Of a stretch of 64,000 nt of DNA, positions 1 through 13,300 are shown piece by piece. A model generated the notes under the pieces. The model saw nothing but the letters and a program-made list of their open reading frames with translations. It made no database searches and had not been told where the DNA came from. The stretch is taken from positions 5,534,901 to 5,598,900 of the forward strand of contig VZSR01003282.1 in the NCBI GenBank assembly GCA_013398615.1, in the 5' to 3' direction. Positions within the stretch are counted from its first letter, which is position 1. Each line of letters begins with the position of its first letter. The position numbers and the translations under genes are program-made. This DNA comes from Brachypodius melanocephalos (Eukaryota; Chordata; Aves; Passeriformes; Pycnonotidae).

Positions 1-767
1 TCAAAGCATAATTGATTTCTCCAATGGATTTTCTAGTGAATATCTATTGTTACTCTAGTTGCTGAAGTACTCACTGGTTTGTGTTCCAACAAACACAAAT
101 CTGCTTTTATATGTACTGCTCGACTTCACAACCAAGCTACAAACTGAGGAAAAGCATCATGAAAAAAACCAGCGGCGCCCACAGAATCTGAAATGCTGGC
201 TACAAAGTGACAGAAAGAAAAATCTATGGTCCCCATGGCCACTTGAGAGCACACAGAATTGAAATTAAAGAAAGAGGCTGGCTTTATTTGAAGAAATGCT
301 GAAAATCTGCACTTTGATGAAGAGCCACATGATGGATGTAGTGACCACTGAGCATTCCCAAAAAAACCCAAAGCCAACCAATGGGGCCCCAGGAATGTCC
401 AACCACTGCAGCTCCATGACCTGGAAGCAGGGACTGAGGAGCAAAGATCTTCTAATATTGAATGAAAAACATGATCTCCACGTGTTAAATAGAACACTGT
501 ATAACAGCATCAACAAACAGACACTAATTCTTTTCACCAGTTAAATATACACACAATAAGACATTACAAAAGTAGCATATGACTAGATCTTCATTCCTTT
601 TCGGAGTCTTCTTTAGGCAAAGGCTGCTAAACCTTTTCCACCTTATTCTTTTTGCTCAGACTCTTCAGAACAATAATGAAGTATCTTTATGCCTGGTAGT
701 TAATTAGAAAGTTCATGAACCTCATAATGTCACTTAGAGAAGGAAAAATTCTCACTTTTACTTGCTG

Positions 768-802
768 AAGTAATAATTTAAAATTCAAAGTAATAATTTA
801 AA
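768..802. repeat. Short direct repeat, period 20
   Basis: The 15-mer AAGTAATAATTTAAA occurs at 768-782 and again at 788-802, separated by five bases. A local tandem duplication of AT-rich sequence. Confidence 0.85.
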
Positions 803-1768
803 TCTAACTTGTAAGAGCATAAAGGACATTTAAACTTAACAGATACTGGAATTTGAATGTAGACTGACTAGCAAAGCTGACAGGTATTATTTGGTTTGGC
901 ATTTCTAATGGCCAAAGTTCATGCTAACTTATATTTGTCCAGTTCTCAAAGTCCTACAGAATAGCCTGGATAAAAATCTTTTCTGACTACCCAAAAGATG
1001 TCTACAGTTTTTACCTAAAGTGATATATAATGCGACATTTTCTACCTGATTTTATAGCAAACCACTTCAATGGTTTTTATTAATGATTCTAAAATAGTAT
1101 TTCAAAGAAAAGGGTTAAAAAAAAAACAAGGAACAAATTTTTGTTTAAGAAAAAACAAATCCTGTTCAGTGACAACACTGTAATTATATATGAAATTTTG
1201 TGTAGGAAAAACACTAAAAGGAAGGTTAAGAGCAGTGGAGTGTTTGGCTACACCTCAGATGGAGGAGAGGGGGGCTCCTGGAAGGACCCCACTGGTCCCA
1301 AACAGGATGGGCACTGGGACTCAGGGAAGGCTCTTCCCATCCATCCCACAGAAGTCCCACAGCCAAGCTGAATAACCAACAGAGGGCAGCTGGCTCACAG
1401 CTAAAGGCAACCCTCCTTCCTGCCAAAACCCGGGCCAGCAGTGAGATCCAAGCTGACCTCAAAATCATTTACCTGAAAACCATAACGCCAGGATTGGACA
1501 AAGCTTTGCTAGTGAAACTAGCATGTCTTTTCAAGGAATAAAGATATTTGAGAAAGAGGGATACAAACCTATGGAAGTTCAAAGCAGATGAGTGCTCTCT
1601 CTCGAGCCAGCCACCCCAGCTATCAGTACAAAAATTCTATTTTGTACAGTATATTTATTCCTCAATAGTAATTCATATAGAGAAAAAAAGACTGTTTTTA
1701 AAATTTTTAAAAAGTCTGTGTGCTGGTTATAACTTTAATTATGGGAAAAAGCACAGCAGCAATCTACC

Positions 1769-1815
1769 AACAACAACAACAAAAAAATCCCCTAACAACC
1801 AAACTAAAACAAAAC
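1769..1815. repeat. A/C-rich simple sequence with (CAA)n
   Basis: A short CAA array followed by A-rich sequence with scattered C. Low complexity, intronic. Confidence 0.8.
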
Positions 1816-4800
1816 ACTAAAACTGGATGTTCTACTGTTTTGACAACAGCATGTGGTCCAGCACTAGAACCAAATTAATCCTCCATTAAAATCTACATAA
1901 CCATTTTAAACCTGCTTTTTAAATTATTAATGTGTAGCTAACATCTGTTCATTGTGAAATCACACACGAGTTGCAGCCCTTTTAAAATTAATCTGTAACT
2001 CTAAAAAACATGCAGACTACATTTGCCATCAAACTGTAATTGATGCTGGGGAAACTTTATTAAGTGCACTAATACTTAATTATCTTTGGCTCTGAGTTTG
2101 AACTCCAAAGTCAATCTGGCACCACCATGGGCCACATCTATTAGTGAATCCAAGGGCTTACAAAATGCTCCCTTCATGAAAGGATGCAAGTTTCCTGGTT
2201 AAGTTACAACATGGGAAACAGCTGACTCAAAAATAATATAAATTATAGATGGATTAAAATCCCTCATAACTTTTAATTAAGCAATAAATCACAACAAACT
2301 GCACAAGACTGCTGATTTATGCACTCCTCCAGTGAGAAGCAGTAAATAAAATTAGAATGGACAGAATATACATCTTACCAGAGAAGAAGCATCTCTCCTT
2401 TGGCATTTCATTCATACATAAAGACCTGCTCACCTTTGGTTTCTCTACTGGTGCCTAAAGGCTGCAACACACTTATCTATACCTCAAAAATGTGTCATGA
2501 TTTATAGATAATGAGGAAGGATTAGCTGAATTTGTGCAAACTCATATTTACAACCCTCTGCCTGGTAGGTAATATGGACTTCAGGAGGCAAGGAGAGCCC
2601 CAGGCTGCTGTACAGGGGAGATGGCTGGAATTTTTCCTTTCTCTCCCCAAACTCACCTGAATGTGACTAAAGCACAGTTCCACTCTGGTTAAAGAGCCCT
2701 TGCAAAGAGCCCTCCCTGACACAAGAGCTGTATTCGACAACCACTCAGAAAGCTGTAATTGGGCCTTGAAATCTGAAATCTCTGAGTGGTTTATATTCCA
2801 GCCAGCAATCTGGTAGCACTGATGATCTTGATGCTGTCACTTAGAGAAGATGCAAAATTCATGCGTTCAGCTCGCGGTTCAAGTGCACACATTTAGCTGA
2901 CGGCAAACCCGGCACAATCCTTCCAGTCATGTGGGGGGACATCAAGAGGAGGACAGAAGGTCATCTGCACTTTTATTCTGCTGTCTTGGAGGAAGAAACC
3001 AATTAAAGCACATAAAAAGAAAATGAAGTCCATTTCTGAATCTATCAGTCAGCTACAGAGCGTAAAACAAAGCAAACCCAACAAACTATTTGGTTATAAT
3101 TTCTGAGCAACGGCCACAAGAAACGTCTGCAGCAGAAAAAATATTAACACTTGTTAAGTATTAATCAATGAGAAGTGCTCTAGACAGAACAACAGAGCAA
3201 TATTAAATACTTTAGAAGAGGCAAGACCAGGGTTATTTTCATGGCCATCATGCAAGAGGCACCTGCGAGTTCCTGGCGCTCAGCAGCTCTGACAGATGAA
3301 TTCACACAGCATACATCTTCATGTCCCTTCTCCCTCTCTGAGCAGTAACTTCATTTCCAATTAATCTCTCTTACTCATAAAGGAGAGTCAGAAAAGTAGA
3401 AATTTTCTGCTCTGAATGCTCAGGGTATATTCACAGCATGCAGGTGAGTCAGACCATGTTTAACAAACTCCTGCTCCTCCTAGAATAAAGGAATCCACTG
3501 CAACGGGGTCAGCTTTAAGCTGGGGACACACGGAATCTGCTAAGTATTTTTAAGAAAATTCAGTCCTTCTGAAGGCATTGCTGTCCACTAACAAAACGAA
3601 AGAAGTGACCAAAACCTTCACTAACAACCAAGAGCCTCACATTGGTTTCTGATGGTAAGAGATGCTAAATCAGGCCAGCACCAGCACCTCATTCACCAAC
3701 TCAGCCCAGCCTTTGTTCATGCTGGGTGCTCTGCACTGTGGTTCAGATGTACACAGCAGCTCCCTACACTGGACACACCCCAGCTGCTCCTGCTCCACAT
3801 ACTCCTGTCCAACATCTGCCAACATCTTGTTGCATTCACACTTCAAAATTTTTGAAGTTTTTATGTGGCAGGTTCTTGGAACTAGAAATCACTGTCATGA
3901 ATTTCATGACTTGGCATAGAATCTATTTCAAAAGAAATTTCCATGTTTGTGAATTGCGTTGTAGCAAACGAATATTTGGAATCAACAAGATCGTATTTTG
4001 GAAATGAATTTTTGAAAGGAGTTATGAAAGAGAGCAAAAAAAGGGAGAATAACTCAAAATCTTCATTTAACTTGTCAAAAGTAAGAGAAAGGGTACTTCT
4101 GTGTAACTGACTCTCTCTGAAGACTAAATCACCTGTGATAAAATGTAAGATGCCAAATAACTGTTTCTCACATCTTCTATCATATGAAAAGGTGAAGATG
4201 TACCAACATTTTTTGTTCTGAATATTCTTGGGTTTTCTCCAATCAGAACAAGCTAGGTCCTCACTTGAACTGTTACCCAGAATCTCCCCTTCCTTAACAA
4301 CTGCAAACCTAAAACTGAGAACAAATCACAGAACTTTGTAGAAAAGAAATTTTTAAAACTCCCTAAAAGGAGGAAGGAGAGAGGGAAAAAAACCAAACCA
4401 AGATTAAAACTGCTGCCAAGGAATAACCAAGGCATTCATCCTTCTTGTTCTCCTGTTCAAAGACAAAGACAAGCAAGAGTAAGTTCAGTCTCAGTGTTAG
4501 ACGTTGTCATGTTGATTTATGGCACACGCTGTCTGCAGGTCCTCCAACATGACATATTGTCCACGAGAGATTCAGCACAAACCACACTCCTTTCCTTAAA
4601 AAATAAAAGTATTGCCTAAACCAATTGAACCTCAGCTCCTTAGGTGAAATGCTAATACCTTCTTCACTGAGCCACCCAGCTTTCTACAGCTGATTTTCCG
4701 TTTAATTCCATCTCCTCTGCAAGAAATCAACAGGACAGAGAGCTTTGGGTATAATTCCTGTCTTTTCCTATACGTTGCAACAAGCTCCCATATTAAACAA

Positions 4801-6646
4801 TAAATATTCATTTCAACAACAAACATAGGAGCTCTGTTTGAACCACAAATAATTATGGATACACTCCTAGTTCCAGAGATGCAAACATATAAATTTCATT
4901 TAAACCGGATGTTCATGTTGTGATGTGTATTTCATTAAAAGCTTGGTAGTGGCTGTAGTAGGCAGAAAAAAAATAGTTTAATTAATTAGCGGAAGACTTC
5001 TAGTTTTGCAGATCTGACAGTAATGCCAGGAAGGAGATTGACATTGTAACATATTTAACTTAAGTGCAAATGTTCTCTCACAATTACAGAAAGCAGCTTT
5101 ACACCATACATCAAGTTGCTTTCTTATTAAAGAGAAGTTTAAAAAAGCGATCTAGAAAAAAAAAAAAAAGCCAAGTGAAAAATACTTTTAAGGGAGTTGC
5201 TAAACAGCTCCATTACTGAAGCTAAAGCTTTTTATGAGTGGCAATTGTGAAAATATGTTTATATGACTCTTTACTCAACAGAAAACCTGCAAGAGGAATG
5301 AAAATCAAGTGTGGATAGCTATTGAAACTGAATAAAAAATTAACACATGCTGGGAGTTAGAGTAGACACTACAGGGTTATTATCCTGGAGAAGAACATGG
5401 GAACTGGTTTGATTTCCCATGGAAGTGAAGCAACACCCACCCACACGGGGGACTCACTCCAGGCAGGTGAAATACTGCTCAGGCTGCACAGATTTGGCTG
5501 CTACTTCTGCTCATTTAACAAACTAAATTGCAGTTTAGTACCAGAACTTCCAGCCACAGCAAGAAAAGTGTAAAGGGAAACAGGAGGTTCTTGCTATTTC
5601 CTGACACTGGAAATTCTCCCACATTAATGCAGCAGGCAAAAAAACTTGTCATTTTTATGGTACTGTAAAACTGCACTAGAATCACAGGACAGATGTGTTT
5701 TATGCTGTAATTCCTTCCTTTAAGGCAGAGTGGGAGGAAATCAGACCTTCTGAAGGTAAAATTGAGATTAAGGATAGGATTTTTTTTTTCCCAGAAGTTA
5801 AGTTGCACTTGAAACAACTGATAGAGCCAGAGCAAAATGTAAGACAGATGATTTCCTACATGGGACAGGAAGGGATGTGACACAGGTGATGGACTGATAC
5901 AGGAACAGGATCAGGAATGAACTACTGGCACCTGAAATCCATGAGAGGAAAAGATTCTGAGTGCTTCAAAAAGTTTAGCGACTTTTCCAAAAATTAGAAA
6001 TCTGTATTATAAAAGAAGTGATTTGAGCAGGAGCTATTTATAGTTAGTACATTAATAATTATATTCTTGAAGACCAATCCCTAATGCTGGATGGAGAAGG
6101 TTATACATGCAACTCACCAGCCAGGGTGAGATGGGAGTTAATTCAGTGACAGCAGTGAAAGGGGCTGGGTTCAAACTTAACTTTCCATACAAGAGTTTAA
6201 AAGTTTTGTAAATTCTGAAAATAACTGTTTTCTCTGAAGTGCAAGTAGACCTAAAGCAGTCACTTTCTATTAAAAAAGTTCCACAAATTCACACATCTTC
6301 ACACCTGTTTCTGAGAGATCTGGTCTGTAAGCACACCACCACCCTCCTTTTCCCTTTGCTTAAACTCCTCTATGCAATTCCAGGAGAAGTACTTGCAATT
6401 CTAATGTGCTAAAGTGTCTGTATTTCTCATATTCTACAGTGAACAGCAGAAAATGTCATTAGGAATAAAATATTCATGTTAATGAAAGCAGTAAGTTTAC
6501 ATTCTAAATACACTACATTTTTCTCCTGCTATGCCTGCCATTACAAATACTCCCAATCCTTTAAAAATGTTTGCTTAAATATATACAGCATATATAGAGG
6601 GAATAAACTACATGCTACGATATTTGTCCTTTAGCAGCATTGGCTA

Positions 6647-6680
6647 AGAGAGAGAGGGGGAGGAAGGAGAAGGAGGGAAA
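6647..6680. repeat. Purine-rich (GA) tract
   Basis: An essentially all-purine run on the + strand, GAGAGAGAGGGGGAGGAAGG and onward. On the transcribed strand it becomes a pyrimidine-rich stretch in the intron after exon F. Confidence 0.75.
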
Positions 6681-9600
6681 ACCTTGACAAGAATATGTAT
6701 GAGAGCAATCAATAAAAAAAAAAAATCCTTGGAATTCATGAGTCTTGAAAATAAGATGCATTTTCTCACGGTAATCCTAAAAAACGCATAAAAGAATATC
6801 CAAGCAATAAACCCCCCCTTAACTCATATTTAACCTTTCATCATGTAGAACTACATATTAAACAGCAACTGCACGCTGTGTAAGTGCATTCAAAGAAGAG
6901 CAAGCAGAGAAAAATGTAAATGCTGCACCTCTTTTAACATGCACGGCACAGCCAGGAACATCTGCCAGCTGACCCCCTAATCCAATCGGCTGCTCAGCAG
7001 CAATCACATCCCAGATAAGAGCTGCACAGCCCCCAAATGCAAAGCCCATTTCTTTTAAGAGATGGAGCAAAATGCAGTTAGCCAGCTCTTCAACCATTTT
7101 CCAACAGAGGTACAAGGTGGAGGGAATTCAGCATATTACATGGAGCTGCATTAAAATACTGTCATCTCTTCCCTCATATACTGTAATTTTTCCTTTAATT
7201 TCACAGGGCAGCAACACAGGCAGAGTTTAAGGCTGAAGAGACTATATCAAATCGAGTGATTTTATCAGAATACCAGGAGCATCCAAGCCCATGCAAATGT
7301 TTGGCACCTCTATTAGAAAATAGCCTGGAATAAAATCTTGAAGGGCTCAACCTCGTCTATTGCCTACAATGAGAAGAATAAATACAAAAAAAGCTGAATT
7401 AATTCTCCTCACTCTGAGTTTACTTCTCACATCTCTTGCAAAAAGTGGGACACTTGAGAGGCTCTACAGGCAGATGGACACATCCAAAAGAATGGCTTCA
7501 AGATACTCCAGCAGAGTCAAACTCCCCGTGGAATAAGGAGCACAAACCCCATGGAATATCATGCAGTAATGGGACATGCCATTATTTCTGTATAAAATCA
7601 AATTTCTGCTAAAATATTCTATCCTTCATACACAAGCAAGCTGCACTACAGTGACTGGACAAACTCTTGGGGGACAGTCTTTTACAACACAGTTTATGTG
7701 ACTCAAATAACTACTTATATTCATAAAGTAATTTTTTTGAGCGTGCAAGTTGTCCCTCTGTCCAAAGCAGTAGCTTTACCAAACACCTCTATTGGCAGAG
7801 CTCCAGACATGGTGGGAAATGTTAAGGAAGACTTGCTAGAATAGTGTTTCAAGTAACACTATAGTTAGATTTATGTCAAATATCTGAAAAGCACAAAAGA
7901 AAAGCACATACAGGGGTCTGCCAAAAAGCCTAGACAGCATCCTGTGCAAAAAGAGGGGGAAAAGATTATCTGGCTTAAGAAAAAGACACAAACTGACTGA
8001 GGGATTTAATTATAACACACTGGGAAAATGGAGAGGTCTCAAAAATAATTGATTAAGCAATAGCAAGACCAAACTTCAGAAGCAATAATTAAAACCAAAA
8101 TAACAAAAGATACTGGAGAAAATAAAATGGAAATCATAAGTAAAATCTACTAGCACCTGGAGAAATTCATTATTTGTTTTAAGTTATCTAAAATCTTATC
8201 AGATGCATAAAACACAATATAACACAGTAGCCACTGAAAAGTAAAACTCAGCACAATGGTGATAGAGTTTTCCCCTATCTGATACCAAACAAAAGCCAGT
8301 ATTTACTGCAGGTATTTAATCCAGATTATACAAAATAATTAGGGTGTCACATTTTTTTATATAATGAATCTGTAGAGCTTTGCTCTAGGATTTAAAAGCT
8401 GCCCAGACCAGAGGGAACAGCAACAGACAATCTGCCTGACAGTGAATTAATGATATGTGTCCAGCTTAGCTAAGCAGCAGTGCCATCAGATAATTTACTT
8501 TACCATATGGGTAGGCAACTTGTGCATCCTGCAATGTGCCCAGGGACCTCAGTGTGGTAAATCTGGGCTGGAAGTCCAAGCCCAGTGGGTGCAGAGCAAA
8601 ACTCCTTCTGAAGTTCACAAAGTATTGAGAAGCATTTGGGAAAGCAATGAACAGTATCACAGGCAAAACACGTGCATTTGTGTGTGTGTCTAAGTGTACA
8701 TATATACACACTTTTCTTATCAGCACAACACTTTCTTCTTACCCTAAAAGCTCTGAAATATACAGAATTGGACTCAATCCTTTAAATCTGAATCTGAAGA
8801 AGATAAACCATTTGTATGCCAAACCAGTTAGAAATAGCTTCTGTTTTATCCTAAAAAAACCTCACAAGGAAAGAAAAAAAGCTCCAAAAAGCAACTAACC
8901 AAAAAAACACCCTGAAAAACAAGAAGCCACAAACTTAAAGAAACAGACCTGAATGCAACTCTACATTATTTCTACTACAGCCTGCAACAGAAAGCCTCTA
9001 ATGAATTCAGTGGGTTTTAGATCATGACGTTGTGCTCCTGGTAAAGAGGCAAAAAGCACCAACCATGTTTATATTAATACCAGCCGTGGCACTTTGCAAG
9101 CACTGTGCACCAATAAACTGTACAAAGACATAACTTCCAAGTTGGAACAATTTCTTCCCTTTAATATCCTCTGAAAGGCTTTTGAAACTGGCAACTCTAA
9201 TGTGTGTGGGAATAGGCAACACATGATAGCAATAAGTTTGCTATTAATGGAAGGAGTCTGCTGTGTCTATGGGTAACAAACCCCAGTATCTTTTCATTAC
9301 AAAGGAGCTTATTGTTACCTTATCAGTTACTGTGGGATTTCACTTTGCCTCTCTGGTGATCTGTCTGATCTATTAAGAAAAGCACTGAGCTATGGACAAC
9401 ACGCACTTTATAGCAGTTTTATATTTCTGTAGTCCCTGCTGCTTCTGTTAGCCTACTTTCGATGAATTTCAAACAGAAATAAGGAAAAAGAAGGAGGAAA
9501 AAGGAGTATTTACCAAGTTTCTCACAGGAAAATAAAATTAACTGTGAGGAAAAGGAGGCAAGTTCATAAACAGGAGCTGGAAGTGGTGCTGCATTCCAGG

Positions 9601-10449
9601 ACATGACTGCTGCAGCAATAGTTGGGCAGAAAAACAACTGAATCCACCAGCTCTGGCACCTCCCAAATAAATCTTTGCATGATACCACTGAAGTACCTCT
9701 ACATGTCACATATTTTATACATATACATATTCATGTTATTCATAACATAGATATGAAGTTCCTTCAGCATGACTGTTTCTGTCCTATTAATTAATTTTCA
9801 TGGCTGAATCTGAAATATAGGGCAGACAAAACTAAAACAGTACTTCATCAGTGTTAATTAGTGCTGAGAATTAATCAGCAAATGTAGGAAATCACTATGT
9901 ACTTTACAGAAATGCATACAGCATTAAGTAGCATTTAAAGATGCTGATCTCCCTTTAAGAGTAGCAATTTAAAGATTATTTTCCTGTGATGGGATACTTC
10001 AATATTGAATATACAGAGATTAATATTCAAGGGAACCTGTGCTGTGTTGAAGGGAAATGTTTCTAAAAATAGCAATTTTTATTTAACAAATGTTTCTACA
10101 GCAACCACAGTCTCAGAAAGAATTAAAAGTTTTATAATATCCATGACATCTGAGTTCTCTGAAGTCTACACGCTGTCCAGGTGGGATTATTAATCCAGAG
10201 CTCCCTGTGCTCTAGGAGATAACAATTTCTTCATACAAGAAACACGGTGTTTCGGGTCAAATTCTGCTGATACATGAGCACCTCTCCCCCAGTCCTCATG
10301 AAGGTCAAGGACTGTCTACAAAACGTGACCCAAGGTGTGGTCCCAGAGATAACTCCTATCTTTAACTCCTTCACCAGCACAGTAACGTTGGATCCTGACT
10401 CAAAACACAGCACAGAGAGATTTCTGTTGGCCATTGGAACGTCGCTCAC

Positions 10450-10628
10450 CTGATTCCTGAGATCCAGCTTGGGGCAGGGACGGCCTCCATTGTAGGGCTT
10501 CTCCTTGAGCCACTTGGATCGGACTCTCACCCCCGGCCCACAGGAAGAGCTGCAGGGAGACCAGCTGGACCAATCGCTTAATCTGCAATCAAACGGGCAA
10601 GGGACCGTGCAGGGCTCTTCAATGTAAC
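10450..10628 (-). CDS. THSD7B: THSD7B-like internal exon F (canonical TSP1 repeat with WSSWSPC)
   Basis: This 179-nt exon starts after TTTTGTTTTAG in phase 1 and ends AATCAG|GTGAGC in phase 0. It encodes YIEEPCTVPCPFDC, then the most canonical TSP1 start in the window, RLSDWSSWSPCSSSCGPG, then VRVRSKWLKEKP, YNGGRPCPKLDLRNQ. WSSW is a C-mannosylation motif. CSSSCG fits the O-fucosylation consensus C-x-x-(S/T)-C-G. Lys/Arg-rich strand residues and the closing CPK cysteine are present. The ending KLDLRNQ is the best local evidence for THSD7B: as I recall them, THSD7B has LDLKNQ and THSD7A has LDHVNQ at this point. The next exon should begin in phase 0 with the residues leading to a VPC cysteine. 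I could not find it in 1-10449, so it probably lies left of the window. Confidence 0.94.
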
Positions 10629-13030
10629 CTAAAACAAAAATGTAAGAGAGGATTTAATCACTGCAACCAACAAACAAACTCTCATCCCTGATGTAATCTG
10701 TGCAACCAACACAAAACAAGAACTTCTTAAGGAGAAGGCATCTGGCAGACTGATATCACCATCCAAGGCCAGGTTAGGCATTATTTGTGAAGAACAGTAG
10801 TGACTAAAACGAATTTCTACTTGGTTTAGTCCAATGAAGCCAGTGATTAAATGGAATGATGTTAAAGGACCCACACTGGCAAAAGGACCTGTTACGAAGC
10901 TGGTGGTCACCAATTACCTTCCTTATTGGACTGTGACCATGACAAATTCTGAAGAATTAACTCCTGCATTACACTGGCCATCTCCAGAGCTGGCACAGGC
11001 AGGAGACAGACACAGGCTCTCTCCCCAGCAGAGAACCACAGGATGGTGGAGGCAAGAGAGCTCTTCTCTTGGCAGCTCCCATCAGATGTGTGAGGGATCT
11101 GCCTGCCAGCTGGACCAGTGTGGGACCTTTTCTTGGGAGAACCAGATGAAACCTGCTTCCCACATCTCACAAGTTCTCTTTATACCTCTTTCCAAACACT
11201 TTGCTTATTCTGGGTTTCAAAAATGGCATTTTAAAGCTTTACTTTCACCTTAAGCTGGTTTGACATGAAAGTCCTCACAAAATCATCTCTTAAAATCACA
11301 ACAGCAGACATTCGCAGGACCAGCACCTTGTGAATTAAAACCCAACAGGTTCCTCCAAAAAGGCACAACCCCACAGCTGTTTTAGGAGCTGGCATACGAG
11401 AAGACAGATTTTGCAGAGCCCAGCAGCACCTCTGGAGCTCTTGGTGTGCAGAACAGCAGTGGAGGGTGGCCAAATCCTGGGGGTCTCCAGGGAGTTAGTG
11501 GTACCAGTCCTGGGTTGGCAGTGAAGAATAATTCCTGCACCTTCCTGCTTATCATGCTGCATTCATTCTCCCCAGGTTCCTATTATCTGCTTGTCATGTC
11601 TGTATGTATTATTTTAATTTAAACAAAAAAGAGATTTCATGTTAGATCATGAAAGCCAGTGGCTGCTCAGATCAACCTTTATTAGAGGCAGCTTCATCCC
11701 TCTGACAGCTCTGGCAATGATGGGTATGGAAATAGCTTCATCCCTACCCCTGTTCTGATGTTTCTCATTTTTATGCCCTTTATTTCTGTTTGGTTTTCAT
11801 CATGTGAACACTCCCTCTTGATTCCTCACCTACAGAATACCAAATTAACTCATTTTGTGACTCTTTTAGGAAGGGTCTCCCCCTTCTACTCAGGTGACAC
11901 CCATGGCAGCATGGAGGGAAAAAACATCCAAACAACAAAACTCAACCCAGAAGCAGCTGCTGTCCAAAACCCCCAGACAACCACGAAACACCAAGGCTGA
12001 GGCACGGAGATTATCCCAGTTCAGAGCTGGATTTACTGGCTGAACCGTGCCCAAGCCAGCTGCTCACTCCAAACCACAACTGTGTTACAGCCTGGGCATC
12101 AACCCACAGCCACAATTCGCTGCCTCCCTCCTGCTCCTCACGCTGAAGTCAGTATCAATAAAGGTTTCAGGCTTATTTAGGCATCCATCTGCCGGAAAAT
12201 ATCTTCCTTCTAGAGGTACAAGAAATACTGATGTTGCTTTTGTAAACAGTGCCTTAAAAAATGGCAGCAGCAGCTCCTTCAGCACAGTGCTGCTCTGTTT
12301 CTGCCCTCCTGATTCCCTGTGATGGTGCTGCTCCCCGTTTCTTTATGGAAGCCACCCCGCAGCCTGACAGCTGCAATCATTTCCCTGCGTAACTCACGCT
12401 GTAACTCTACCCCAGAGCTGCAGACCTGTGCCCAACCAGCGTGCTCTGGCTTCCTCCGCTGCCTCTGATCTCTGACTCTTGTGGTGCCTCTTCATTTGCA
12501 GCTTCAAAGCCACTGGAATTGGGTATCTTAATTATTTCTGACTGAATCCATTCCAGTGATACTGGAATGTTTGAGATATTTCAACTTTGTGTGCTCTGTA
12601 TCCTCACCTCAGTGAGATGACACCCATGCACACACATACACAAATATTTCCAAAACAGACCCAAATAAAACTCCCAAATATCCCACTAATATTCTGTTCC
12701 ATCTGCTTAGGTTGCCACTCAAAGCAATTCATAATACATTATGATAAGTGAAAGAAATTTTCTCATGATAGATTTATGAGAAGCATTTCTTAGGCAGTTC
12801 TCCAAAGAGTTCTGTTCCACCACCGTATGAAATATCATCTTTCCTTGGGCTGTGTGACAGCCTGGGTAATTAACTCTCAACAGAAACAAAGAAAGTGCCT
12901 TGTTTCAAAGTAGGATTAGTCAGAGGGGTTATCAACTTATCAGAGAAGGCAAAATGGGCTAAGTCTTTAGACAGCTCAAGATCTACATCTATGATAAAAA
13001 GAAATATAAGACAAGAAAAAGAAATAGACT

Positions 13031-13072
13031 ACCAAAAAAAAAACCAAAAAAAAAACAAAAAAAAAAAAAAAG
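13031..13072. repeat. A-rich tract
   Basis: Three long A runs separated by single or double C, ending in a purine segment. It lies just upstream of the CR1 fragment at 13119-13300. Confidence 0.9.
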
Positions 13073-13118
13073 AAGATGAAGGGAAAGTTATAATAAACAA
13101 TATTTCTTATATACCAGA

Positions 13119-13300
13119 AAGAAGATTTTACAATTCATGTGATGGAGTAGTGGCACAGGTTGCCCAGAGAAGCTGTGGATGCCCCATCCCTGGAAGTGTT
13201 CAAGGCCAGGTTGGATGGGGCTTGGAGCAATCTGATCTAGCACACTGGGTTCACATCATGACCTTGAAAAGGTCCCTTTCCAACACAGACTGTTCTGTGA
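13119..13300 (+). mobile_element. CR1 LINE 3' fragment
   Basis: Reads in sense orientation as a truncated CR1 tail. It has the typical string TGGCACAGGTTGCCCAGAG, then the GTGGATGCCCCATCCCTGG segment and AAGGCCAGGTTGGATGGGG. It ends with a degenerate CCTTTCCAACACAGACTGTTCTGTGA, the CR1 3' terminus. The copy is heavily 5'-truncated and carries substitutions, so it is an inactive relic. The left boundary is approximate; an A-rich tract lies just upstream at 13031-13072. Confidence 0.88.

Larger units (their letters stand above)
1..10449 (-). other. Intron after exon F (partial)
   Basis: AT-rich intronic sequence in the direction of transcription after exon F. It holds no recognisable exon, RNA gene or full repeat. 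Visible details are A-rich tracts (around 1769-1815, 5156-5170 and 6714-6725), a 20-base-period direct repeat at 768-802, a purine-rich tract at 6647-6680, and two perfect short palindromes at 3840-3858 and 3894-3910. Open frames here are short and unrelated to each other. I looked on the minus strand for the phase-0 exon expected after exon F and did not find it. Confidence 0.75.

Noticed and set aside
1..10449. The exon expected after exon F (phase 0, leading to a VPC cysteine)
   Set aside because: Scanned the minus strand for PC/C/W spacing and GC-rich islands (1220-1470, 2560-2720, 6940-7100); none fits, so it is probably outside the window.
10834..11253. A 139-codon + strand frame next to exon F
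   Set aside because: No family resemblance and opposite to the gene; treated as chance.
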